Source of the DNA: Limnephilus marmoratus
Lineage: Eukaryota > Arthropoda > Insecta > Trichoptera > Limnephilidae
DNA: 64,000 nt
Direction: 5' to 3'
NCBI GenBank assembly: GCA_917880885.1
Contig: OU862933.1
Coordinates: forward strand, 13,111,679-13,175,678
Part shown: one piece after another, positions 49,801 through 60,369 of the stretch
Layout of the letters: each line of letters opens with the position of its first letter
Position numbering within the stretch: position 1 is the stretch's first letter
Position numbers and translations under genes: made by a program
Notes under the pieces: model-generated
What the model was told of the DNA's origin: nothing
The model's input: only the letters and a program-made list of their open reading frames with translations
Databases searched by the model: none

Positions 49801-52800
49801 TTTATTGAATGTTCTAGATAATGTTTATTACCGTGAAGACAGTATATACGAGGGTAGGTTAAAAAGTAATGCAAACATACTTGTACATTGCAAACAAAAT
49901 GACCTTCAGGTGGAATATGGAAGTTCCTGGAAATTCCTCCTCTTTACGTACGCGCAAGTTTGAGGTTGTTGAATTCAACAAGTGTATTTTGAGAAGCGAA
50001 TGTATGGAGACGTGTTTTAATGTTATGTCAACACAAAGGTAAACAGCGTGCTGTTGTCAATTTTTAACTGCTGAAAAAGTGACTCCTACTGAGATTCATC
50101 GTCGTTTAAAGGACGTTTATGTTGACGATGCTGTTGATAGGTCTACTGTTAATCGATGGGTAATAAAATTTTATGATTGTGAGCCTGGAAAAGCAATAAT
50201 CGTTGATGAAACACGCAGCGGTCGTCCGATCATTGATACAGACGATAAACAATCCAAACTCGTCCACGATTTTTTCAAAATGACCGTTGAATCACTCAAA
50301 AGCGTATCACAAACCATTTGGGAATATCCAAGGAACGTGTCGGCTTCCTTGTTAAACAATTAAGATACTGTAAAATCTGTGAACGATGGGTACCACGCTG
50401 TTTCACAGACGAAAACAAACAGTGTCGATTAGAGCTTCTGCAAAACCTGAAGTTCGAACCGATTTTACACCCTTCTCACTCCTCCCATCTTTCGCCTTAC
50501 AATTTTTATTTTTTTCTTCTACTCAAGACACACCTCAAGGGTAATCCTTACACCTCGGATGATAACGTGAAGGCAGTTATCAAGTCCTGGATTCGAGAAA
50601 TGTCGAAAGAATTTTTCAGTTACGTAATGAAAAAACTTGTTACACATTGGGAAAAATGCGTTAACCTAAACGGTGACTATGTTGAAAAATAAATATATGA
50701 TTTTGGAGCTTGAGAATCTTACTTCAATGTCCTTTTTCCCGACCTTTCTATTTGTTTTTGTTCATTTTCTATAAGCATGTGAGCATTACTTTTCAGCCTA
50801 CCCTAGTAGAAGTAATTTTTAATTGTTTTCTAAAAATTGAACATCTGTTTACATATTATTTAAAAAAAACATCTTAGAGAAATGGTAATATTCAATTTTG
50901 CCCTAAATAAGTACAAGTTTGAGCGATTTCGGTAACTATAATATACAGAATTTACTCATTTTTAATTTATTATTTTATAAAACTTATGAATAATATGTGC
51001 GGTAAAATATAGGTGAATTTAGAGGCATGATATTAGGAGGTAAGGCCAGTGGCGTAGCTAGCATGGGTGTGGCACCCTGGGCGGATGTCACCCCCCGGGG
51101 CGTAGTGTCACCCCCTCCACCCCCTATTAAAGTTGACTTGAGAAATTCAAAACGCTAATTTCGACTTCATAAAATCCTGGGGGGGGGTCTTGAGAATTTC
51201 AGAATATAGGCTGTTCTGCCTATAAAAGAACGACTGACCCAAAATTCGGGGCACTCCACGGGGAGCCATAGAGTTACGAAATTATATTTATATGACCGTG
51301 TTGTCGAGTGGTACCCCCCTTCGGGTGGCACCCGGGGCGGTCCGCCTCCCCCCTCGCCACGCCACCGGGTAAGGCCCAAAACCTATCTCTAAAAGAAATC
51401 TCTACTATTGCTAGAGTTAAAGAGGCAGGTTAGAATATACAAATTTGTGCACACCCCTATAGTAGTTCAAACTAATTCTAAATAGTTTGGGATACTCACC
51501 CGCAGTCCCCTCTTACCCTGCAGTAGTCCTACGATACAGTATACCACTATACAAGCAAGAATCTCTTTATATTGATTCTACTGTACCCAATTACAAATTT
51601 GAAAAATGTCTCCAATCAATATCCTCAGCTATTTTTGGATGTTCATTTGTAATTACACGTACAATACACATGATTAATTAACTAAATAACAACAAAGGGG
51701 TAGGTAAAGAGGCCAGACTGCCAAAAAAGTCGGTCTTGGCGCTCACTCCTTGCTTCATTTACATTCATACATCGTCTGAATCGTACATCGTCGGCAGACA
51801 AACATGTGATTTTTCAACTACAAAAATATCTCTGGGAAACCAGTTGAAACAGAATAGAGAAAAAAGAAAACGATAAAATAACAGGTTAGATTAATTTGGT
51901 TAGGTTCGTTGATTGTTTATTCTATTTTTTCTATTCTTCACGGTTTATCTATAATCTGTTTGTGAAAACAAATTAAAAATGACTTTCCAGCTGGGACAAC
52001 ATAGAGCATGATGCGGTCCTCCGCCTTATGTCCGCCGTGTGTTTTGGCTACGGGGTGTTCAAACTGTGCGTGTCTCTCGCTCCGCCCAGTATCCTGCGGT
52101 GGGCCAATATGCTGGGCTTCGAGGGCGATCAGGCCTCGGCCATTGACAGCCTCAACTATTCCAGGAGCGGGACAGATATGCGGGCTCCGCTGGCTTCGTA
52201 AGTGATTTTATTTAATTATATATATATATTGCAGTGAGCAATGGAACTAACTATTCTACTTCAATGTGCCGTGCCGTGCCCTATAGGCCGTGAAAATCTA
52301 AAAATCATATCAGAAGAGCGATTATGTATCTTTTGTGGATATGGAATCGATTCCACACATAATCTCCTTTCAAATTTGTGTGATTTTTTTATTATATAAA
52401 TACCATACAAGGGTCCCAACTGCTCCCGTCTGGAGCCAGTGAGACTAAGGCATCCCCAATTGGGGTACGTTGTGAGGCTGAAGGTAGTGGGGAGAGGAAG
52501 GAGATAAGGAAGAGGAAGGTTGGGAAGTACCTGGCTATTCAGATTTGGTCACCAAACACTGCTAAAGTCATTTCAAGCAACGTTTGTCTATGGCTTGCAA
52601 TCGCCTTTTCTACGCACAGACGTGTCAGCTGTCGTATTTCACCTAGTTTAAAACACGGAATGCATGATTATTTATTCGTTTAATGTACGTTTAAATTTGT
52701 ATACCATGGATTTGACATTTGCGAAGTTTAGTTTCATTTTTAGGCACGGATTAAGGGAATTACACTTCTTTTCAACAATTAATACAAGAAACAACTATTT

Positions 52801-55800
52801 ACGTTATTAGGTTCTTAATTTGGGCAAACAATAATAAGTAATTCAGGCTTATTTAGATTGAGACTTCGCAAATGTCAAATCATGTATACTTGCAGCATTT
52901 CGTGTTAAATGGAATTTAATATAATTTAATTGAAATGCGATAGCTGACATCATAAATTAACCAATCCACTGACATATCAGGCCGTAAAAAAAGCAATAGC
53001 AAGCCATAGATAAGGCGGCCAACCAGTTTGACAGTTGTAGTCCCGCATTGCAATATTTACAAAAATAGTTCCGCAAATCGTCTAAAGCGTCCCGCATGTC
53101 CCGCATTCCTATATTTTTTTAAATACTGTCTATGGTAGTCAAATAAACTTTCTCTATCTTTAGTCTATTTAAGCCATTTGGTTAAGTTCAAGACAAAATT
53201 TGTCCCTGGAAAAGGCCCGAAGATATCGATCTGGGGATTGATTTATTTACGTTACATGCAAGTGTCAAAGAGCGCCAGTGTAGTAGTGATTGAGTTGTTT
53301 TGTTGACGAATTAGTGCATGCCGTGACACGTAATATTAATAACCCATATTTATCATTCAAATCAAATCAAATAATTTCTTGACCATGCCGACCGCGAAAA
53401 AGCGGTGTTGTAAGTTCAGTGAAGAATTGCAAAAAGAATTTCCTTTTTGGCAAAAGTGTTTACATTTATTTCTGAATGTAGTTTTAATACTCCGCATATA
53501 GATTTAATTTAAACCCGTTTTGTGTTCAGAATTCAAAATTCCAGTTGGATTCGTCTGCTGAGATATTTCGAAGGAAAATATTCTCTTATTCGAAGTGCAT
53601 TAGAGGGGACTTCACCACTTTCCAGTAAGGAAAATATTCTCTTTTTCGAAGTGGATTTATAAAATTCTAGTTGCAGACTATGTAAGTGCTACCAGAATCG
53701 CATACAGATTTAATTTAAACCACCTTTGTGTTCAGAATATAACGATACATTAAATAACAAGTTGCAGATTCACCTGTACCGACTGAAGCTTTACATTTAA
53801 ATTGCAAGTTCAGAATGTAAAATCTTGTCTGCTGACATATTTCGAAGGAAATTATTCTCTTATTCGAAGTGCATTTATAAAATTCTAGTTGCAGACTACG
53901 TATGTGCTGCCAGAATCAAAGAGAAACCATTTAAATGTTCTGAGTGTAGTTTTAATTCGCCGCATACAGATTTAATTTAAACCACCTTTGTATTCAGAAT
54001 GTAAAATTTCTGCTGTGGATTCATCTGCTGACGCATTTCGAAGGCAAAAATTCACATACCACCACATACCCGCCCTGGTATAAGTAACAGATAGTTACTG
54101 CTTCAGGGCTCTCACAATGACTCTATTTTTTTATAGAACTACTCTACATTTAAATGCAGGAAGCTAGACTTATTCTAAGTGCAGGTATGAAATTCTAATT
54201 GAATACCATGTATGTATTGCCAGAATCGAAGAGAAACCATTTTCATGTTCTGAGTGTAGTTTTAATTCGCAGCATATAGATTTAATTTAAACTAGTTTTG
54301 GGTTCAGAATATAATAACCAATGAAATAACAAGTTGCATATTCATCTTATTACATGGTCACCATTCTCGATTTCCGAGATAGCAGTTATAAATTTGCGAT
54401 AGAATTCATGAAAATGGTTTTTTTTGGATACTCAGTCTCTCAACTATGTAAAAAAGTGAGGTCGTAATAAAAAAAAAATAAAGGATTTCCAACCCCCCCC
54501 CCCCCCCCCCCTCCCCGGCTGAAACCCACTGTCCCGCATTGATATTTTATAAAGTTGGCCACCTTAGCCATAGACAATCACACATATTTGACAGGAGATT
54601 ACGTATGCAATCGATTCCGTATCCACAAAAGATACAGAATCGCATGGCTGACGGATATTATAATTTAGAGCATTTAATAATCTTTTTGCATATCCCTCAT
54701 TTTGTAACTAAAGCCTTAGTTGCGTAAAATTGTGGTTGTTTTCAGGTTAGCACTTTTGTGGTACCATACGATAGTTCGTCCTTTTTTCAACTTGGATGGG
54801 GTTATTGTGGCGTCGGGAGTCGAAGCGGCCACCAAAATTCTCGAAGAAGAAATAGAATTCAAGAATTCCGCATTGTTTTTGTTCTTCAAGGGAAGGGTGG
54901 AAAGAATTAAGGTAAGGACCCATCTAATATTCCAATAATCAACTACATAATTGAATACATATTCAGAATAAAATTATAACATTTTCTGTACTTTGATGCA
55001 AGTCTTTTATTTAACAGCCCAACATCTCCGGTGCCATAGAAGCCTATCAACTTTCAGTTTCAAATGCAACCCTGCCAGATGTTAAACTATTAGGTAAGTT
55101 CTTAACCATGGAATTAACAGTAGGTAGAGTCTGTCAAATAAGAGTAGAAAATATACAAAATTGAACTACGAAATTTGTAGGCTGGCATCACCAATTTACC
55201 TGTCAAATATTCTTTTACTAAAAATGCAGAACACCTTAATATACACATTAATAAAAACATTTTTATTCCTAAAAAAAAAAATCGAGGAAGCACTGTTGTT
55301 AAGGTATCTACTTAACCCCTTGTTTGCCGGGGTAATTGGGGTTGGTTGTCCACCAATTAGCGTTCGCAAAAAACGGCAGCCATGACACCCAATGACATTT
55401 CGTGTCCAGTGATTCTGACAGTGTCCTTGAGAAATTTTGAACAATAGAAAGGTCAAAATCGTAATTAAAGGAATTTTTCCCGCGCATGCGCAAGAACTGC
55501 GCACATTCCCGCGCTCCGGTAAATTATTAATATAAATTATTTGGAGTGACCTGGCGCATTGCGGTTTTCTCTGTGGTAAAGGGCGATAATAAAGCAAGCG
55601 ATTCTGACCGTGTTCTTCATACACTTTCTTTATACATAAGGGTCAAAATCGCGTGTAAAATCTCAAACACACCGGTGCACGAATGGCATTCTAGCGGTTA
55701 ATGACATAATTTGATTAAATGGTGTTCTACAAAGTGATTGTCTTCCATTTAATTTAACATAAATTTGAATTTAACAGTAGGTAGCTAGGAAGAATCATTA

Positions 55801-58800
55801 ATGGTGAGTTTAGTTACACTACTTTTAGATTTGAATGAGTTAAATATATTCAGATCTAAAATTAGAGACATGATCTAAAGCCTGGATCTAGTAGGTACTT
55901 AAGCTAATATTAAATAAATGTGAGCAATTTCTAAAGTGTGCTTTATATTTTATTACAATTACAACATCATTATTCTTCATTATGTTAACATAAAATTGTA
56001 AAGATATACTTATAATTTACCTATATTCAATTCTAATTTTGAGATCAGTGGAATGAAAAAAGTTTTTTTTTCAGTTTCATGCCTTTTTAATTTTTAATAA
56101 AAATGTAGGTTACACAGCTTTAGATTAACACCATGATTATATTTTTAGTGTTGCCATTTGGCCGACAGTGGCGCCCACCTATGTTTTCTACTCTTATTTG
56201 ACAGACTGTAACACAAGAAGTGCCTTGTAGGCGTACGGCAATTATAGGCCTAATTTCAGCCAAAACATAGTTTTGGCTGAAATTTTTTCAATACAAAACT
56301 ATGTTTCACCATGATTATGAAAGTCAAATGAATTTGTATAGAAGGCATTTCTAGTGTTATATTCTTTATTCTTGACCAAGCATAGTAGCAATTAACCTTT
56401 ACGTACTGGTAAATCATTTTTAAGATACCTTTGCTTGTGCAGTGGTGTACTGAATGGGGATGAAAGAATAATTTTATTTAACCCTTCCGAAATTCGCCAT
56501 TTAAGCCCTTAACCTTTGAGCGGGCGCGGTACTAATCTTCACACGGTCGGGCGCGCCTCATCTGTGAGGTTGATTTTTGGGAAAACTTACAAAACCATTT
56601 ATTTAATGAAGATATTTACTATATTTCTCAAGAACAATATTTTTTTTTACATTTTCCATTTTCTACATAGGAAACCTTCCAACTTTTCATCTATAGTAAC
56701 GTTTTTTCCCAATGAATAAATATTCTGACAATTTGCCACAAATAAGTCAAAAATTTCACAGACTGGTGCAAGTTTATTGTATTTTTTTCTCATGTCCCTT
56801 GTATTTTATATTGTCGTCAAAGCGAGTGCACCTGATAAGGAATTTGAATCTTTTCAAATTCATTGAAAACACCAAAACCGTCTTCACCCCATAATTCCAA
56901 TAATTAGTAAACTTACATGATCGGGCGCAGCTCATCTACGAGATTAAGACCTGAAGGCTACTAAAAATATGACAAAGGTGCCAAGGTGTGGAAGGCGAGG
57001 AGGGGGGAAGCTACTAACCCCACCCACTTCGTACTCCAAATGCCCTCTTCTGCGCACAATAAAAATTAAAAACTTCATCTCAGTGATTAGCCGCGTCCGC
57101 CCAAAGGTTAAACTGTCTCAAACGAAATGACATTTTACGAAAACTTTTTGTTATTACCGCTTCACAATTAAAGCTCTATAAATGAAATATTTCTGAATGT
57201 AGCCGAATAGTAAAAACTGTTTTAGAAAGGTTACAAAACAAGCTTTCTAATTATTATATTACAAATAAATATTAGCATTTATAAATATTAAAATTTAGAA
57301 CGCAAACATTAAAAATAGGTAAAAATGACTCACGTGATGTTTTTTATGTGAAAACGGTACTAAAATCACAGATTATGTAAACAACAATACTTATTCTATT
57401 GTATATATGTGTAATAAACACTTTGGTCACCTCACCTTTTAATCATTTCATATAAAAATTAAAAATGTCGAGCGCGGACGAGCCGCCGGTAGTAAATTTG
57501 GGCGATTTCTGTTATGGATTTCTATAGACAACTTGATAGGGATGTACAGCTTGATCTACTTTCGACCTTTTACTTTTTGGTTTAGGGATGTAACTAAAAC
57601 AATAATGGAGTTGGAACGATTTCTATGGAAACACACGCGCTGAAGTATAAACACGCTTATTGTACTTGACTGCTGTCTTATTTCTAACGCTTATATCTGC
57701 TTACATTGCGGAGGGGTTAATAATGATTTTATTTTTATTAGGAAGCTGAAGAATGAAACAAAAAAAAATAACATTATTAAATTAAAATAACATGTCTAAA
57801 TTTAAACGGAATTGATAAATCTTCCTGCACACCCAGTATCTTTGATTTTGAATATTTCTTTAACCCTTTATTTCTTTAACACTCAGATACAATACAATTC
57901 GGCAATCAATGCAGGTGATTACCCAATAGTTTTTCCAGGATTACCTAAATTATTGAATATATGATGTAAAATTGTAAGAACTAATAAAAACTCGAAAGAA
58001 GTGCCCATGGGACAAACCAGACAAAACCTCACGTTAAACATCCCTTAATGCCACACCGACTCAAAACAAAATACATCCATTCACCGCGCTTCACACATCT
58101 TTAACATTTCATACGGTGAATTCAACTTATTCATCTAAAATCGAATAACATTTACACAAACATGCTACTCATTACTCATTACACAAAATAAATTACATTT
58201 TACACTGAAAGAAAGTGTTTTGTATTTTAATTCTGCTTATTGAAGTGCTTTTGAAAGCTGTCCGTGTTAGAACTGGTTAGTGTTAGAAGCATGGATTTAA
58301 CAAATTTACCCCCTGCTATCCCCTACCACGCATCCCATCCCGGTTCTTCTCCTGTGTCCCTTTCCCCCCCCACATTTCTCTCCACCTTCCGCGCGTTCCC
58401 CCTCCTGCGTCCCCTTGTCCCGTGACCTATCTGCCACGTTCCCCTCCACCCTCCCAGATTCCCCTCGGTCCTAATTTCCCTGCCGCTGTATGAAATACGT
58501 GCTTTTTTCAAACAACTCGCACGCCACCTATTGTAAAATTTTTATACACATTTCATAATGCCAGAGCTCACCATTATATATAGAAACCTTCACGGGCGAG
58601 CGCATAATAAATCACCAAATTTTCATCACAGAAATACGGGACGAACAAAGAAACTTTAATTTTTATGTATAAAGATTATAACTGTTGGTTTTCCAAATAA
58701 AACAAAACAAAAATGAAAATAATAAAAATAACATCGATATCCCTCACAAAATTTTCGTTTAGGGTTTCAAGTGTATTACTCCCTTCAGTACGGGAGTTTG

Positions 58801-60208
58801 AAATCTAATATGTATTTGTTTCCAGGATTGCATGAAGTTGGTTGGTGTCACTTATTAACACTCAATCACCAGAAAGCGTACAATTGTTTCCTTCAGCTCA
58901 GACACCAAAGCAAATGGTCCAGAAGTTTCTATGCCTATCTTACTACCATCAATGCTGGTGCTTACGGCAATTTCAAATCCGTATCCACGGGGAAGAGTGA
59001 AATTAGGAACTTACTGGAAAAATCACACAATAAGGTAATACACGCTAAAAGTATTGTCATAGTTTTAGTAATGGTTGTAAGGAATTCGGTGACGCAATGA
59101 TTTATATTGTGTGGTTGAAAAGCATTTGATCTTATGCATGTTTTTTTTGGTGAATAGGTCACTTGCATGGACTTCATAACGACTTGGAAAAAATCGTGTG
59201 GATAGAGTTTTTTACTAAGATTACGAAAATGTTAGTAAAAATTTTTAGAAATGTACAGTTTTTTTTATTTTTAAATAAATAAATCCATTATTTGGGCTCG
59301 TGACGTCATTACATGAAAATGTCCCGTCGCCGAAAATGTTCCTATTAATTTTATAAAATTCCACACTGATTTATTTTTTTATATGGCATCACTTTGATTT
59401 CAGGCGAATTTTTTAATTCGTTCACTAGATTTATTGTTTGTTCTCTGCGAACTTATCATTTGGTTTGATTTTTTGACAGATGTTCTGAAGAGAACCCCGT
59501 ACAATTAATGGGTACGGGGTTCTCTTCAGAACGTGAAGAGGATGTCGGTACATGTTTTAGTGGTATAATGATTATGGTGCTGATTTTAACAAAATAAAAT
59601 TTTATAATATTCTTATTATTATTACAATTTACAAGTTCAAGTATATTACATTGAATTTAGTAATATAGACGCTGTACATTATAATGATTTATGATCAATA
59701 AGATGGATCAAGGAAAAAAATATTTATGAGATGTAATATTTTTGGTATGCCTCATTCTCCTGTGCCATTCGTGTGAAAAACGTTCTTTTTTTTTAAAATG
59801 ATTTTCGGCTATGTAATTATTATTGTTTTTTCACACCTATAAAATTATGTCCCGTCTTTCCGGTTTATAAAAAATGGTCTGATTTTTCGGATTGAAATTT
59901 TCAAAAAATCCCCAGGGTTTCAAAAATACGATTAAAAAAAAAAAAAATACAGAATGTCTTAGAATATTTGCCTAAACCGGAAAAAAATTTAAAAAAATGT
60001 GATGCAAGTGGCCTATTTTATGATTTTCAGGGTGCTCAGATAGAAAAATACATTAAACGCCGAATGGAAAAACTTCCGGAGAAGGAAGATATGGATTTAG
60101 ATTGGGTTAAGGACTCCGTACATTGGCAACTGTACTGTTATGAGATGCTTTTTCTATGGAATACATTTCCTAGCTGTGATTCTGAAGATTTGCTGATCAT
60201 AATCCAAG
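43704..60208 (+). CDS. TTC39: TTC39/Iml2-like tetratricopeptide protein (8 exons, 3' end outside the window or not found)
   Basis: Coding joins: 43704-43850, 44556-44877, 47587-48157, 51991-52197, 54746-54911, 55018-55093, 58826-59034, 60031-60208; 1876 nt, 625 codons so far, all GT-AG and in phase. The family (TTC39A/B/C, yeast Iml2) has a DUF3808 domain followed by TPR-like helices; mammalian TTC39B is reported to promote turnover of LXR nuclear receptors. Diagnostic stretches: ARRGIILLLNDKNKEAELLF, DFTSYMKGGWTLRRAWKIYQ, LMSAVCFGYGVFKLCVSLAP, ILRWANMLGFEGD, LLWYHTIVRPFF, LHEVGWCHLLTLNHQKAYNC. Exon 3 adds about 190 Ser/Asn-rich residues with no fold. Exon 8 ends at a GTACCC donor in phase 1; the last 60 or so residues expected for the family were not seen before 64,000. 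Which TTC39 paralogue it matches was not decided. Confidence 0.85.
43930..44361 (+). mobile_element. Iteron-array element, copy B, with TSD
   Basis: 432 bp, ends GGACTCCTGATACTAATATC and (inverse) GGAGGCGTCTACTAATATCT. Left arm: eight units of ACTAATATCTACAG-type at 43941, 43967, 43993, 44021, 44047, 44075, 44101, 44127 (26-28 bp steps). Right arm: three inverted units. Flanked by ATTACAAA(G) at 43922 and 44362. Confidence 0.85.
44371..44480. mobile_element. hAT-type mini-MITE sharing the same target site
   Basis: CAGTGCCGGCCCT and inverse AGGGCCGACCCTG; TSD TTACAAAG at 44363-70 and 44481-88. 110 bp. Confidence 0.82.
44556..44877 (+). CDS. TTC39: TTC39-like exon 2
   Basis: Residues 50-157: NALMCFDDRKVTEAIADIKK, then RIVLADSLVCQSFLTFLRND and FTSYMKGGWTLRRAWKIYQ, strongly TTC39-like. 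Ends AATG/GTAAGT, phase 1. Confidence 0.88.
45708..45835 (+). pseudogene. LINE reverse transcriptase fragment
   Basis: LFTIFINDIIKCFHYANVLL then FADDIKIFLPV: the FADD catalytic block of a LINE RT, alone within the P-like element. Confidence 0.7.
46449..46525 (-). CDS. Open THAP-type exon with splice donor
   Basis: MPSCVMRKCFNYNANNSKGE then GITFHL, ending at a GTAAGT donor (46448-46443). Cys4 and Cys9 and the G-x-x-FH strand fit the start of a C2CH THAP domain, the DNA-binding domain of P transposases. Downstream exons are gone from this copy, so it is a remnant of an autonomous relative. Confidence 0.65.
46745..46985 (-). mobile_element. Short retroelement, 'GCAGACCCGGCCAC' family, minus copy
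   Basis: CTAGCAGACCCGGCCACC on the minus strand at 46,985, and AACTATGCAACGGATTTTCA on the plus strand; inverse of 17,738-18,020. Confidence 0.65.
47345..47500 (+). mobile_element. SINE fragment
   Basis: CATTCCAGCATGGTGG, AACGTTGCTTGAAA, then GTGGGCAGTTGGGAC; diverged copy of the tRNA-derived SINE. Confidence 0.55.
47587..48157 (+). CDS. TTC39: TTC39-like exon 3 (Ser/Asn-rich insert)
   Basis: Residues 157-347. Low-complexity and polar (SSSASSPTTISCSSWSISES, later SRSRRSSIRKSVSLFSSINS), likely disordered, with many potential phosphorylation sites. The donor GA/GTAAGT is used; reading through gives an immediate TAA. A Harbinger-type MITE starts 33 bp after the exon. Confidence 0.8.
48190..48366. 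mobile_element. PIF/Harbinger-type MITE (G-tract family), copy 3
   Basis: GGGAACGTACCCATACTACG and exact inverse; C runs of 16 and 12. Left flank TTA, right flank TAC, so the TSD has decayed. Confidence 0.8.
48395..48568. mobile_element. MITE with 44-bp terminal inverted repeats
   Basis: AACTCAGAATGAAACCAACT and inverse AGTTGGTTTCATTCTGAGTT, extending to 44 bp with two mismatches; 174 bp in total. Confidence 0.8.
48902..49290 (+). mobile_element. GGCGG-family retroelement with LINE-type 3' tail
   Basis: 5' GGAGGCGGGTATGGGTACCG; 3' end TATAGGCCCTGAGGGAAATT with inverse AATTATTTTCCTTAGGGCC (hairpin) and an A-rich tail. Most complete copy of this family here. Confidence 0.7.
49305..49441 (-). 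other. 45-codon ORF with one predicted membrane helix (uncertain)
   Basis: ATG at 49441 in ATCATGGC; MACEDRTALDSVENHEKVFN, then a hydrophobic C-terminus INFVIIAFVWFSFKTMYY. It could be a nested small gene in a TTC39-like intron or chance; no relative recognised. Confidence 0.25.
49859..50816 (+). mobile_element. Second mariner, defective
   Basis: TIR CGAGGGTAGGTTAAAAAGTA and inverse TACTTTTCAGCCTACCCTAG, TA on both sides. 958 bp with a broken transposase. Confidence 0.88.
50035..50692 (+). pseudogene. Defective mariner transposase
   Basis: KQRAVVNFLTAEKVTPTEIH and EIHRRLKDVYVDDAVDRSTV give the DNA-binding start; after a frameshift, the C-terminus EFFSYVMKKLVTHWEKCVNL remains. The catalytic segment reads HLSPYNFYFF where active mariners have DLAPxDY, so both Asp are lost, and the middle is deleted. 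Confidence 0.88.
51047..51367. mobile_element. hAT-type MITE
   Basis: CAGTGGCGTAGCTAGC and inverse CTCGCCACGCCACCG; 8-bp TSD GGTAAGGC at 51039-46 and 51368-75. Confidence 0.82.
51991..52197 (+). CDS. TTC39: TTC39-like exon 4
   Basis: Residues 347-416: MSAVCFGYGVFKLCVSLAPP and ILRWANMLGFEGDQASAI, the core of the DUF3808 domain. GC-rich codons stand out from the flanking introns. Phase 2 donor GTAAGTG. Confidence 0.9.
52390..52587 (-). mobile_element. SINE copy within the left arm
   Basis: GGGTCCCAACTGCTCCCGTC through CATTTCAAGCAACGTTT; 5'-truncated minus copy. Confidence 0.75.
53011..54566 (+). mobile_element. Non-autonomous hAT element with zinc-finger-like array
   Basis: TIR TAAGGCGGCCAAC and inverse GTTGGCCACCTTA; perfect 8-bp TSD GCCATAGA (53003-10, 54567-74). 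Contains a transposase-like start at 53385 and 190-200-bp repeats (53,430-54,340) shared with 24,613-25,822. Confidence 0.85.
53385..53530 (+). pseudogene. Start of a hAT/BED-type transposase ORF
   Basis: ATG then PTAKKRCCKFSEELQKEFPF. The KF.(E/D)EL.KEFPF pattern starts many hAT-like/ZBED transposases. The frame then runs into the repeat array and stops. Confidence 0.6.
54746..54911 (+). CDS. TTC39: TTC39-like exon 5
   Basis: Residues 416-471: LALLWYHTIVRPFFNLDG and ALFLFFKGRVERIK, a TPR-like helix pair of the family. Acceptor ttttcag, donor GTAAGG, ends phase 0. Confidence 0.9.
55018..55093 (+). CDS. TTC39: TTC39-like exon 6
   Basis: Residues 472-497: PNISGAIEAYQLSVSNATLP, a TPR helix start. 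Short exon, acceptor tttaacag, donor GTAAGT, phase 1. Confidence 0.84.
55127..56208. mobile_element. TA-flanked MITE, copy with nested insertion
   Basis: Same family as 27,361-28,032; GAGTCTGTCAAATAAGAGTA and inverse TACTCTTATTTGACAGACTG, TA on both sides. A TTAA MITE lies inside (55,316-55,697). Confidence 0.8.
55316..55697. mobile_element. piggyBac-like TTAA MITE, copy 3 (nested)
   Basis: TTAA at 55312-15 and 55698-55701; CCCCTTGTTTGCCGGGG and inverse ending GGCATTCTAGCGG. Confidence 0.78.
56252..56284. repeat. Perfect 15-bp hairpin
   Basis: AATTTCAGCCAAAAC, loop ATA, GTTTTGGCTGAAATT. Confidence 0.75.
56513..57107. mobile_element. piggyBac-like TTAA MITE, second family
   Basis: TTAA at 56509-12 and 57108-11; ends CCTTTGAGCGGGCGCGG and inverse CCGCGTCCGCCCAAAGG. 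Non-coding. Confidence 0.8.
57112..58300. other. TTC39-like intron 6, nothing recognised
   Basis: AT-rich, no coding sequence or clear repeat seen apart from short A/T tracts. Confidence 0.5.
58300..58700. repeat. C-rich tract and retroelement remnant
   Basis: Pyrimidine-rich CCCTTTCC / CCCCTCCACCC repeats (58,305-58,470) followed by TTTCATAATGCCAGAGCTC, also present at 26,065-26,085. Confidence 0.5.
58826..59034 (+). CDS. TTC39: TTC39-like exon 7
   Basis: Residues 497-566: LHEVGWCHLLTLNHQKAYNC, then SKWSRSFYAYLTTINAGAYG, matching the family's late helices (SKWSxxxYxY). Ends phase 0 at GTAATA. Confidence 0.88.
59482..59532. repeat. Perfect 21-bp hairpin
   Basis: Arms 59482-59502 (GTTCTGAAGAGAACCCCGTA + C) and 59512-59532 are exact inverses, 9-nt loop. 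Intronic in the TTC39-like gene. Confidence 0.85.
60031..60208 (+). CDS. TTC39: TTC39-like exon 8 (last seen)
   Basis: Residues 567-626: IEKYIKRRMEKLPEKEDMDL and HWQLYCYEMLFLWNTFPSCD. The donor CAAG/GTACCC is phase 1; a 59-bp tandem repeat begins 13 bp later. Remaining exon(s) must lie beyond 64,000 or in the unassigned 60.4-61.1 kb stretch, where I found none. Confidence 0.84.
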
Positions 60209-60220
60209 GTACCCAACCAA

Positions 60221-60365
60221 ATCTATTTAGTTATTATTTTATCAAATTAATCATATTGTTGTCATATGTCATTATTTAAATCTATTTAGTTATTATTTTA
60301 TCAAATTAATCATATTGTTGTCATATGTCATTATTTAAATCTATTTAGTTATTATTTTATCAAAA
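60221..60365. repeat. 59-bp tandem repeat, about 2.5 copies
   Basis: ATCTATTTAGTTATTATTTT recurs at 60221, 60280 and 60339. Begins just after the exon 8 donor. Confidence 0.9.
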
Positions 60366-60369
60366 GTTA

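Larger units (their letters stand above)
52305..54655. mobile_element. Outer long-TIR element hosting two insertions
   Basis: Left GTATCTTTTGTGGATATGGA.., right (inverse) ..TCCGTATCCACAAAAGATAC; pairing runs on through AATCGATT, AATCTCCT, TGTGTGATT and CTATGGCTTGC. The SINE (about 52,390-52,587) and a hAT element (53,011-54,566) sit inside it. Confidence 0.72.
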
